Source of the DNA: Theodoxus fluviatilis
Lineage: Eukaryota > Mollusca > Gastropoda > Cycloneritida > Neritidae
Assembly (NCBI GenBank): GCA_034096865.1
Contig: JAWQFJ010002828.1
Coordinates: 1-12,500, forward strand
DNA: 12,500 bases
Direction of reading: 5' to 3'
A program made the position numbers and the translations under genes. Shown here piece by piece: positions 1 to 9,400 of this stretch. Position 1 is the first letter of the stretch. Every line of letters begins with the position of its first letter. The notes beneath the pieces were generated by a model that searched no databases, was not told the DNA's origin, and saw only the letters and a list, made by a program, of their open reading frames with translations.

Positions 1-975
1 GGTGCATGGACAGGTGCATGGAAAGGTGCATGGACAGGTGCATGGACAGGTGCATGGACAGGTGCATGGACAGGTGCATGGAAAGGTGCATGGACAGGTG
101 CATGGACAGGTGCATGGACAGGTGCATGGACAGGTGCATGGAAAGGTGCATGAAAGGTGCATGGACAGGTGCATGGAAAGGTGCATGGAAAGGTGCATGG
201 AAAGGTGCATGGACAGGTGCATGGACAGGTGCATGGACAGGTGCATGGACAGGTGCATGGACAGGTGCATGGACAGGTGCATGGACAGGTGCATGGACAG
301 GTGCATGGACAGGTGCATGGGCAGGTGCATGGACAGGTGCATGGACAGGTGCATGGAAAGGTGCATGGACAGGTGCATAGCCAGGTGCATGGACAGGTGC
401 ATGGACAGGTGCATGGAAAGGTGCATGGAAAGGTGCATGGACAGGTGCATGGACAGGTGCATGGAAAGGTGCATGGACAGGTGCATGGAAAGGTGCATGG
501 AAAGGTGCATGGACAGGTGCATGGACAGGTGCATAGACAGGAGCATGGACAGGTGCATGGACAGGTGCATGGACAGGTGCATGGACAGGTGCATGGACAG
601 GTGCATGGACAGGTGCATGGACAGGTGCATGGACAGGTGCATGGACAGGTGCATAGACAGGTGCATGGACAGGTGCATAGACAGGTGCATGGACAGGTGC
701 ATGGACAGGTGCATGGACAGGTGCATGGACAGGTGCATGGACAGGTGCATAGACAGGTGCATAGACAGGTGCATGGACAGGTGCATAGACAGGTGCATGG
801 ACAGGTGCATGGACAGGTGCATGGACAGGTGCATGGACAGGTGCATGGAAAGGTGCATGGAAAGGTGCATGGACAGGTGCATGGACAGGTGCATGGACAG
901 GTGCATGGACAGGTGCATGGAAAGGTGCATGGAAAGGTGCATGGAAAGGTGCATGGAAAGGTGCATGGACAGGTG
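1..975. repeat. 12-bp minisatellite (array 1), intronic, at a 5' splice site
   Basis: The unit is ggtgcatggaca on the plus strand, about 81 copies, cut by the window edge. The main variant is ggtgcatggaaa; rarer ones carry gcatag, one has gagcatgg (near 541) and one atgggca (near 319). One unit near 145-156 is 11 bp long, and this single deletion shifts the repeat's reading frame. The first 150 bases show a 60-bp higher-order period (one 'aaa' unit in every five). The array ends nine bases from the donor of exon E, so in transcript orientation it opens the intron. It is not coding: frames on both strands are open only because the unit lacks stops. Confidence 0.98.
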
Positions 976-984
976 TCACCTGAC
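976..984 (-). other. 5' splice site after exon E
   Basis: On the minus strand the intron starts gtcaggtga directly after CTGCAG. Only these nine intron bases separate the exon from array 1. They are the bases that would pair with U1 snRNA. Phase agrees with the DUF885 reading frame. Confidence 0.8.
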
Positions 985-1045
985 CTGCAGATGGTGCCCT
1001 GGTGCTGTTTCGTGGAGAGTCAGCGCCATCACAGCAAACAGGTAT
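985..1045 (-). CDS. DUF885-family protein, exon E with HExxPGHH motif
   Basis: This exon has 61 nt: one split-codon base, then 20 codons reading YLFAVMAL followed by TLHETAPGHHLQ. H-E-x-x-P-G-H-H-L-Q is the most conserved signature of DUF885 proteins and, by analogy with zincins, the likely metal-binding and catalytic helix. His-Glu and the downstream His residues are all present, so nothing suggests an inactive copy. The acceptor is a T-rich tract (tttgtttgtttcttgtgacag); the donor is CTGCAG followed by gtcagg. The exon ends in phase 0 and the protein continues beyond the window. The 12-bp minisatellite begins nine bases into the following intron. Confidence 0.92.
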
Positions 1046-2048
1046 CTGTCACAAGAAACAAACAAACATTTCAAGCAGGGTTAGACTTAGAGACAAAACG
1101 TATTTAAAAACAAACAAACAAAACGAGCCCACACACATGGACAACTTGACTGCATTAAAGATCATCCACTTTCATAAGCAGGAAAAGGCCCCGTCCAAGT
1201 CAAACAAAATATAAACAAAGAAACTAACAAACACTAACATTTCCTTTCACACACATGGACTTGTTCAGTTGTTGGCTGCACTTCTGACACTTTGCAGTGA
1301 TGTAGGTTGTCTATGAGAAAGTGGTTTTTTAAATTAAGAGAAGGTCTATTTGAGAAAAAGTTGGATCATGCAGATCTTTTCCAGACGTCAAGCGCGGGTC
1401 ACTAGCAAACGTCTTCCTGAAATCCCTGTTTTGTCTCTCTATTTTTCCATCTTGCCCCGTTCTCAAGTTCTCCACCCATCCACCTCTCCTCTCCACCCCA
1501 GTGTCATGCTGGGTGTCATCCACCCTGCTAGGGCATTGCCATGAAATACTGCTAAGAAGTGTGATCCAAAAATGATCACTTGTTTATTACCTCTGTTTTA
1601 CCCTCGGCTCATTAAATAGTTAGCTTTTCAGCAAAATAACTTTTAAAAGTTCAAAACAGATCCTGCTTAAATCTGGTGGAAGGTCAGGATTTTAACAAAG
1701 AAACAATCCATTTAGTTATCTGTCATCTCATTTTGGAATTAAAACCCAAAAGAAATTTTATTGCACTAATCAGAAAGTTGATGACGTCAAACTATTGATG
1801 ATGTCGTCATATGCTTTCGGCACTCATAATTGCTTTCAGCCACTAAAATGAACTAAACTTTGCAGCATCAGGCCTGGCTAGCAGAACATCCTGCCTGAAT
1901 TAATCACACAGGCCATGGAGGAGTACTGGTGGTTTCCTCGGTGGAGGTTTGAGATCTCAAGAAAGCTCTCTAGCAGGAACAGAAGTACATGTACTCACAT
2001 ACATGCCCTCACTACAGTTGATACAGACTAATCAAGGCAGGCACCCAC
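1046..2048 (-). other. Intron between exons D and E
   Basis: This is a 1,003-bp phase-2 intron, AT-rich with no minisatellite at its donor (gtgggtgcc). I see no convincing coding, RNA gene or transposon in it. Near the acceptor are (aaac)n-type tracts at about 1056-1068 and 1106-1124, which on the sense strand form the T-rich acceptor region. A palindromic TGACGTCA lies at 1782-1789, and ATGACG at 1781-1786 is mirrored by CGTCAT at 1805-1810, a small imperfect inverted repeat. The 13-mer cacacacatggac occurs twice (1130-1142, 1248-1260). Confidence 0.75.
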
Positions 2049-2156
2049 TTTTCCTCAGGGTGGTGGAGGTTGACAGAGAAGGTGCCCTCCTTGTGGCCAT
2101 CCCGAGTGCCGTTGATGTACTCCCCTCCTGGACCGTCGTAGGACATGGGTTCCACC
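2049..2156 (-). CDS. DUF885-family protein, internal exon D
   Basis: This exon has 108 nt. After one split-codon base it reads VEPMSYDGPGGEYINGTRDG, then HKEGTFSVNLHHPEE, then two bases (AA) of the next codon. The acceptor is ttgctgtctacag; the donor is gaaaa followed by gtgggt. The V-x-P, (G/A)-x-Y, DG-x-x-x-GTF-x-VNL sequence is a recognisable DUF885 block that lies just before the histidine motif of exon E. The AA overhang joins the single A at the start of exon E to make Lys, so the join is phase-consistent. An alternative donor five bases downstream (tgg then gtgcct, phase 0) is incompatible with exon E. Confidence 0.9.
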
Positions 2157-3064
2157 CTGTAGACAGCAACAGTTTTGAGCAAAACTCCACAATTTCAATG
2201 TCAACATCGTTCCACTTTAAATTTGACCACATGAAAAACATTTCAATGAAATCTCCCAGACTTAGAATAAATAAACATCCATGTTAGATGGAGATAAGAT
2301 CATGATAAACAGACATTACTTAAAAGCAAATCATTTACATTTTAAGTGGTCAAATTCTCCAGTGTGTGAAACCCCATTTAGGATTGAGCAGAACCACAAC
2401 CAGCCAGTGTATCCCTTTGAAAACTTGTGCAACAAAACGACTGCAGCATAAACAAAACACTCCGGGTCCAATATGATGCTTCTGAGGCCTTCCACAAGTG
2501 TTGATGATTGTCATCAGAATACTTTCCTCATGGACACTGTGATGCAGCCTATGTAGTACACACTTTTCCATATTCAAAACCAAATAGTTCATTTAGGATA
2601 TTCTCTTTCTCTCACTTTTACATTTAATTGGAGCAAATGCTTTGGGAGTTGATGTAATATCTTATCACTGCTTTTTTTCATGCTTGTATGACGGTGCTCT
2701 CAGCAAAAAAATACTTCCACGATTTTCCAAATGCAACACACAGTTTCTAAAAAAGCACTAGATCTCTTACAGGAAAGTGAGGCATGCATCACCAAGGTAA
2801 CAGGTCTCACGCACACTCTTCTTCATATGGGAGTGGGGAGGGTTGGGATGGGGAGAGTTGGGGGTGGGGGTGGTGGTGGGGGGTAGGTGGTATTCCTGGT
2901 TGGTTGGGGGAGTGGGGGGTCTGGGGGAATGGGGGTGGTGGGGTGGGGGTGGGGGAGGCTGTCAGACAATCACAGTGTCATCCAGGAAAACAAGCTAAGC
3001 GGACAATGCACAAAGGTCATACTTGTTATAAGAAACTTTGTCGCATTTCCTCATTCAAAGTTAC
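2157..3064 (-). other. Intron between exons C and D
   Basis: This is a 908-bp phase-2 intron, donor gtaact and acceptor ctgtctacag. It lacks a donor-anchored array, unlike its neighbours. Its one notable element is the G-rich (plus strand) tract at 2829-2958. The rest is ordinary AT-rich sequence in which short open frames show no family resemblance. Confidence 0.75.
2829..2958. repeat. G-rich low-complexity tract (plus strand)
   Basis: About 130 bp consists mainly of runs of three to six G separated by T, TT, A or TGG. Many G runs lie close enough together to form G-quadruplexes on the plus strand, which is the template strand of this gene. The pre-mRNA would carry the C-rich complement, about 106 to 235 nt downstream of the donor of exon C. 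It is irregular and has no fixed unit length. Confidence 0.9.
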
Positions 3065-3171
3065 AAACTCGGCACTTTCTTTGGCTGTCTGGGTGGAATG
3101 TTCTTGAAGAGCAGAGGCAGTTTGGGGTAGATCACCTCCACTGTCTCCTGATATTTCATCAGCAGCATTTC
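3065..3171 (-). CDS. DUF885-family protein, internal exon C
   Basis: This exon has 107 nt (35 codons plus two bases), beginning EMLLMKYQETVEVIYPKL and continuing through LLFKNIPPRQPKKVPS. The acceptor is gaatgttgtag before GAA, with a weak pyrimidine tract. I place the donor at AGT TT followed by gtaact because its phase (2) matches exon D, which must begin with one base of a split codon (TT plus G gives Leu). A nearer gt (AAA then gtgccg) would be phase 0 and would break the frame into exon D. The content fits the DUF885 region 'EeLL..Y...i...l..LF...P', which precedes the V-x-P motif of exon D. No minisatellite lies at this donor. Confidence 0.85.
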
Positions 3172-3490
3172 CTACAACATTCATAACATCGTTTTAGTGT
3201 CCTTTCAAAGGAATGTTTGAGGAAAACAAAGTATTGCACCTTTAAAAAATGTTGATTAAGAAATAAAGTTGGGGGCTCAATAAACTACCAAAAATTCATA
3301 TGAACAGGAATTCTGTAGGATATTTTTTCAAAACAGTTGGAAAATCTACCACAAAAACCTCAAATATTTCTGCAGGAAAAAACTGATGGGAACTTTCTTT
3401 AAACAGGAAAGACAGTAAAATAAAATACATCAGAATCAGGAACGTGTCATGCTGATGAAAGTTTATTACAACAGGTGGAATGCTACAGGT
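3172..3490 (-). other. Unique 3' part of the intron between exons B and C
   Basis: About 320 bp of AT-rich non-repetitive DNA lies between the 32-bp array and exon C. In transcript orientation it holds the branch-point region and the acceptor (gaatgttgtag). I see no gene in it. It shows that the array occupies only the 5' portion of a 2,739-bp intron. Confidence 0.75.
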
Positions 3491-5906
3491 CAGCCAACTA
3501 CATGTACACAGAACATCAGCAAGCTACATGTACACGCACACAGAACATCAGCAAGCTACATGTACACGCACACAGAACATCAGCAAGCTACATGTACATG
3601 CACACAGAACATCAGCAAGCTACATGTACACGCACACAGAACATCAGCCAACAACATGTACACGCACACAGAACATCAGCCAACAACATGTACATGCACA
3701 CAGAACATCAGCAAGCTACATGTACACGCACACAGAACATCAGCAAGCTACATGTACACGCACACAGAACATCAGCAAGCTACATGTACACGCACACAGA
3801 ACATCAGCAAGCTACATGTACACGCACACAGAACATCAGCAAGCTACATGTACACGCACACAGAACATCAGCAAGCTACATGTACACGCACACAGAACAT
3901 CAGCCAACAACATGTACACGCACACAGAACATCAGCCAACAACATGTACACGCACACAGAACATCAGCAAGCTACATGTACACGCACACAGAACATCAGC
4001 AAGCTACATGTACACGCACACAGAACATCAGCCAACAACATGTACACGCACACAGAACATCAGCAAGCTACATGTACACGCACACAGAACATCAGCCAAC
4101 AACATGTACACGCACACAGAACATCAGCAAGCTACATGTACACGCACACAGAACATCAGCAAGCTACATGTACACGCACACAGAACATCAGCCAACAACA
4201 TGTACACGCACACAGAACATCAGCCAACAACATGTACACGCACACAGAACATCAGCCAACAACATGTACACGCACACAGAACATCAGCCAACAACATGTA
4301 CACGCACACAGAACATCAGCCAACAACATGTACACGCACACAGAACATCAGCCAACAACATGTACACGCACACAGAACATCAGCCAACAACATGTACACG
4401 CACACAGAACATCAGCCAGCTACATGTACACGCACACAGAACATCAGCAAGCTACATGTACACGCACACAGAACATCAGCAACTACATGTACACGACACA
4501 GAACATCAGCAACACATGTACATGCACACAGAACATCAGCAACATACATGACCATAGCAACACATGTACACGCACACAGAACATCAGCCAACAACATGTA
4601 CACGCACACAGAACATCAGCCAACAACATGTACACGCACACAGAACATCAGCCAACAACATGTACACGCACACAGAACATCAGCCAACAACATGTACACG
4701 CACACAGAACATCAGCCAACAACATGTACACGCACACAGAACATCAGCCAACAACATGTACACGCACACAGAACATCAGCAAGCTACATGTACACGCACA
4801 CAGAACATCAGCCAAGCTACATGTACACGCACACAGAACATCAGCAAGCTACATGTACACACACACAGAACATCAGCAAGCTACATGTACACTCACACAG
4901 AACATCAGCAAGCTACATGTACACGCACACAGAACATCAGCAAGCTACATGTACACGCACACAGAACATCAGCAAGCTACATGTACACGCACACAGAACA
5001 TCAGCAAGCTACATGTACACGCACACAGAACATCAGCCAACAACATGTACACGCACACAGAACATCAGCAAGCTACATGTACATGCACACAGAACATCAG
5101 CAAGCTACATGTACACGCACACAGAACATCAGCAAGCTACATGTACACGCACACAGAACATCAGCAAGCTACATGTACACGCACACAGAACATCAGCAAG
5201 CTACATGTACACGCACACAGAACATCAGCAAGCTACATGTACACGCACACAGAACATCAGCAAGCTACATGTACACGTACACAGAACATCAGCCAAGCTA
5301 CATGTACACGCACACAGAACATCAGCAAGCTACATGTACACGCACACAGAACATCAGCAAGCTACATGTACACGCACACAGAACATCAGCCAACAACATG
5401 TACACGCACACAGAACATCAGCAAGCTACATGTACACGCACACAGAACATCAGCCAACAACATGTACATGCACACAGAACATCAGCAAGCTACATGTACA
5501 CGCACACAGAACATCAGCCAACAACATGTACACGCACACAGAACATCAGCCAACAACATGTACACGCACACAGAACATCAGCCAACAACATGTACACGCA
5601 CACAGAACATCAGCAAGCTACATGTACACGCACACAGAACATCAGCAAGCTACATGTACACGCACACAGAACATCAGCAAGCTACATGTACACGCACACA
5701 GAACATCAGCAAGCTACATGTACACGCACACAGAACATCAGCAAGCTACATGTACACGCACACAGAACATCAGCAAGCTACATGTACAGGCACACAGAAC
5801 ATCAGCCAACAACATGTACACATACACAGAACATCAGCAAATAACATGTACGCGTACACAGAACATCAGCCAACAACATGTACACGCACACAGAACATCA
5901 GCCAAC
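3491..5906. repeat. 32-bp minisatellite (array 2), intronic, at a 5' splice site
   Basis: There are about 75 copies. The shared core reads acatgtacacg then cacacagaacat; the start of the unit comes in two main types, cagcaagct (type A) and cagccaaca (type B). Type B occurs in runs (for example about 4180-4400 and 4580-4770) and at both ends. Hybrid starts are visible: cagccagct near 4413, and cagccaagct near 4809 and 5290, the latter two making 33-bp units. A degenerate stretch with shortened units lies at about 4475-4570. Single-base variants often hit the CpG in tacacgcac. At the high-coordinate end the unit runs to within four bases of the donor of exon B. Confidence 0.98.
4475..4570. repeat. 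Degenerate, shortened units inside array 2
   Basis: Several consecutive units here have small internal deletions (starts cagcaacta, cagcaacac, cagcaacat; cores acgacac and catgaccatag), including one that lacks most of the unit. Flanking units return to perfect 32-bp spacing, with a long type-B run on both sides. It looks like an older or damaged patch, or a recombination scar, within the array. Confidence 0.85.
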
Positions 5907-5910
5907 TCAC
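5907..5910 (-). other. 5' splice site after exon B, fused to array 2
   Basis: On the minus strand the intron begins gtgagttggctgatg. From intron base +5 onward (gttggctgatg) this is identical to a type-B unit of array 2, and even the first bases resemble it (gtgagttggctg against tgttgttggctg). The donor itself therefore sits at the edge of the first repeat. Confidence 0.8.
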
Positions 5911-5997
5911 AGCAGAGTCCGGGTGGAGTCTGGAATCCTGTCTGAGGGATTTAAAAAACTCAGGAAGAGTTCCTCTGAACTTCTGCCTCTGCATGAT
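5911..5997 (-). CDS. DUF885-family protein, internal exon B
   Basis: This exon has 29 codons, phase 0 at both ends, beginning IMQRQKFRGTLPEFFKSLRQ and closing with a stretch ending LHPDSA. The acceptor is very strong: a pyrimidine run (cttcttctttgcttccag) directly before ATC. The donor is GCT followed by gtgagt, a near-consensus 5' splice site. The F-x-G-(T/S)-L-x-E-F segment followed by L-R-x-D is typical of DUF885 proteins, immediately C-terminal to the RI-x-x-x-M helix encoded by exon A, so exon order agrees with domain order. The 32-bp minisatellite starts four bases past the exon-intron junction. The exon sits between the two largest arrays and would be missed by a simple open-reading-frame search because it is so short. 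Confidence 0.87.
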
Positions 5998-6404
5998 CTG
6001 GAAGCAAAGAAGAAGACAATGCTGATCCTCATTCACAATTATTATTCCAAATGTGCAATTAAAAACAAACAAATAAACAAACAAACCTTACCCACCAAAA
6101 AAACCCATAGGACAGAGGTGTTAAACTTGTGATGGCAATCCAAGGACTTGGTATTTTTAATTTTGAAATGAGCCTCAGGTATGCACTAGGAGTTTTGATC
6201 ACATGTCCAAATCCTCCACAGTATCATGCAGAAAACAAGGCCACCACATTTATAGAAGGTTCGAAGGGGTAAACACAGAATAATTATTATGGGCATGATG
6301 GGATCATAAGTTCAAATCTTTCTGTTGCCATTGCATCCCTCATGCCCACACAAGAACAGTACAACACACAGGCAAACTGCCATCCACTGTCACCCCATGC
6401 CCCT
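5998..6404 (-). other. Unique 3' part of the intron between exons A and B
   Basis: About 407 bp of non-repetitive AT-rich sequence separates array 3 from exon B. It contains an (aaac)n-like tract at 6061-6086 and, on the sense strand, the strong pyrimidine-rich acceptor just before exon B. No gene is visible. Confidence 0.75.
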
Positions 6405-9400
6405 CTCCCTGTACAGCTGTATGTCAGTCTCCCTGTACAGCTGTATGTCAGTCTCCCTGTATAGCTGTACGTCAGTCTCCCTGTACAGCTGCACGTCAGT
6501 CTCCCTGTACGTCAGTCTCCCTGTACAGCTGTACGTCAGTCTCCCTGTACAGCTGTATGTCAGTCTCCCTGTGCAGCTGTACGTCAGTCTCCCTGCACAA
6601 CTGTACGTCAGTCTCCCTGTACTGCTGTGTGTCAGCCTCCCTGTACAGCTGTACGTCAGTCTCTCTGTACTGCTGTACGTCAGTCTCCCTGTACAGGTGT
6701 ACGTCAGTCTCCCTGCACAACTGTACGTCAGTCTCCCTGCACAACTGTACGTCAGTCTCCCTGTGCAGCTGTACGTCAGTCTCCCTGTACAGCTGTACGT
6801 CAGTCTCCCTGTACAGCTGTATGTCAGTCTCCCTGTGCAGCTGTACGTCAGTCTCCCTGCACAACTGTACGTCAGTCTCCCTGTACTGCTGTGTCAGCCT
6901 CCCTGTACAGCTGTACGTCAGTCTCCCTGCACAACTGTACGTCAGTCTCCCTGTACTGCTGTGTGTCAGTCTCCCTGTACTGCTGTACGTCAGTCTCCCT
7001 GTACAGCTGTACGTCAGTCTCTCTGTACAGCTGTACGTCAGTCCCCCTGTACTGCTGTGTGTCAGCCTCCCTGCACAACTGTACGTCAGTCTCCCTGTAC
7101 TGCTGTACGTCAGTCTCCCTGTACGTCAGTCTCCCTGTACAGCTGTACGTCAGTCTCCCTGTACTGCTGTACGTCAGTCTCCCTGTACAGCTGTACGTCA
7201 GTCTCCCTGTACAGCTGTACGTCAGTCTCCCTGTACAGCTGTACGTCAGTCTCCCTGTACAGCTGTACGTCAGTCTCCCTGTACAGCTGTACGTCAGTCT
7301 CCCTGTACAGCTGTACGTCAGCCTCCCTGTACAGCTGTACGTCAGTCTCCCTGTACTGCTGTACGTCAGTCTCCCTGTACAGCTGTACGTCAGTCTCCCT
7401 GTACAGCTGTATGTCAGTCTCCCTGTACAGCTGTACGTCAGTCTCCCTGTATGTCAGTCTCCCTGTACTGTCAGTCTCCCTGTACGTCAGTCTCCCTGTA
7501 CGTCAGTCTCCCTGTACAGCTGTACGTCAGTCTCCCTGTACAGCTGTACGTCAGTCTCCCTGTACTGCTGTACGTCAGTCTCCCTGTACAGCTGTACGTC
7601 AGTCTCCCTGTACAGCTGTACGTCAGTCTCCCTGTACAGCTGTACGTCAGTCTCCCTGTACAGCTGTACGTCAGTCTCCCTGTACAGCTGTACGTCAGTC
7701 TCCCTGTACAGCTGTACGTCAGTCTCCCTGTACAGCTGTACGTCAGTCTCCCTGTACAGCTGTACGTCAGTCTCCCTGTACAGCTGTACGTCAGTCTCCC
7801 TGTACAGCTGTACGTCAGTCTCCCTGTACAGCTGTACGTCAGTCTCCCTGTACAGCTGTACGTCAGTCTCCCTGTACAGCTGTACGTCAGTCTCCCTGTA
7901 CAGCTGTACGTCAGTCTCCCTGTACAGCTGTACGTCAGTCTCCCTGTACAGCTGTACGTCAGTCTCCCTGTACAGCTGTACGTCAGTCTCCCTGTACAGC
8001 TGTACGTCAGTCTCCCTGTACAGCTGTACGTCAGTCTCCCTGTACAGCTGTACGTCAGTCTCCCTGTACAGCTGTACGTCAGTCTCCCTGTACAGCTGTA
8101 CGTCAGTCTCCCTGTACAGCTGTACGTCAGTCTCCCTGTACAGCTGTACGTCAGTCTCCCTGTACAGCTGTACGTCAGTCTCCCTGTACAGCTGTACGTC
8201 AGTCTCCCTGTACAGCTGTACGTCAGTCTCCCTGTACAGCTGTACGTCAGTCTCCCTGTACAGCTGTACGTCAGTCTCCCTGTACAGCTGTATGTCAGTC
8301 TCCCTGTACAGCTGTACGTCAGTCTCCCTGTACAGCTGTACGTCAGTCTCCCTGTACAGCTGTACGTCAGTCTCCCTGTACAGCTGTACGTCAGTCTCCC
8401 TGTACAGCTGTACGTCAGTCTCCCTGTACAGCTGTACGTCAGTCTCCCTGTACAGCTGTACGTCAGTCTCCCTGTACAGCTGTACGTCAGTCTCCCTGTA
8501 CAGCTGTACGTCAGTCTCCCTGTACAGCTGTACGTCAGTCTCCCTGTACAGCTGTATGTCAGTCTCCCTGTACAGCTGTACGTCAGTCTCCCTGTACAGC
8601 TGTACGTCAGTCTCCCTGTACAGCTGTACGTCAGTCTCCCTGTACAGCTGTACGTCAGTCTCCCTGTACAGCTGTACGTCAGTCTCCCTGTACAGCTGTA
8701 TGTCAGTCTCCCTGTACAGCTGTACGTCAGTCTCCCTGTACAGCTGTACGTCAGTCTCCCTGTACAGCTGTACGTCAGTCTCCCTGTACAGCTGTACGTC
8801 AGTCTCCCTGTACAGCTGTACGTCAGTCTCCCTGTACAGCTGTACGTCAGTCTCCCTGTACAGCTGTACGTCAGTCTCCCTGTACAGCTGTACGTCAGTC
8901 TCCCTGTACAGCTGTACGTCAGTCTCCCTGTACAGCTGTACGTCAGTCTCCCTGTACAGCTGTACGTCAGTCTCCCTGTACAGCTGTACGTCAGTCTCCC
9001 TGTACAGCTGTACGTCAGTCTCCCTGTACAGCTGTACGTCAGTCTCCCTGTACAGCTGTACGTCAGTCTCCCTGTACAGCTGTACGTCAGTCTCCCTGTA
9101 CAGCTGTACGTCAGTCTCCCTGTACGTCAGTCTCCCTGTACAGCTGTACGTCAGTCTCCCTGTACAGCTGTACGTCAGTCTCCCTGTACGTCAGTCTCCC
9201 TGTACAGCTGTACGTCAGTCTCCCTGTACAGCTGTACGTCAGTCTCCCTGTACAGCTGTACGTCAGTCTCCCTGTACAGCTGTACGTCAGTCTCCCTGTA
9301 CAGCTGTACGTCAGTCTCCCTGTACAGCTGTACGTCAGTCTCCCTGTACAGCTGTACGTCAGTCTCCCTGTACAGCTGTACGTCAGTCTCCCTGTACAGC

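Noticed and set aside
1..975. RBFOX-type TGCATG motif repeated about 80 times
   Set aside because: The motif is on the plus strand; the pre-mRNA of this gene carries the complement, CAUGCA, so it would not be a sense RNA-binding site.
1..1107. Plus-strand open frames encoding MHGQV/CMDR repeats
   Set aside because: They derive from a 12-bp unit without stops in any frame and run antisense through exon E with its HETAPGHH motif.
1329..1544. Overlapping 64-codon open frames on both strands
   Set aside because: No family resemblance, no splice sites in a useful phase, and they lie within an intron defined by exons D and E.
3491..5906. CRISPR array (regular 32-bp direct repeats)
   Set aside because: There are no unique spacers: units are head-to-tail copies with scattered substitutions, and the setting is a spliced animal gene.
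3449..6025. Plus-strand open frames of 820-860 codons with HTEHQ-type repeats
   Set aside because: They are a by-product of the stop-free 32-bp unit: three overlapping frames encode rotated versions of the same repeats, and the end overlaps a well-supported minus-strand exon.
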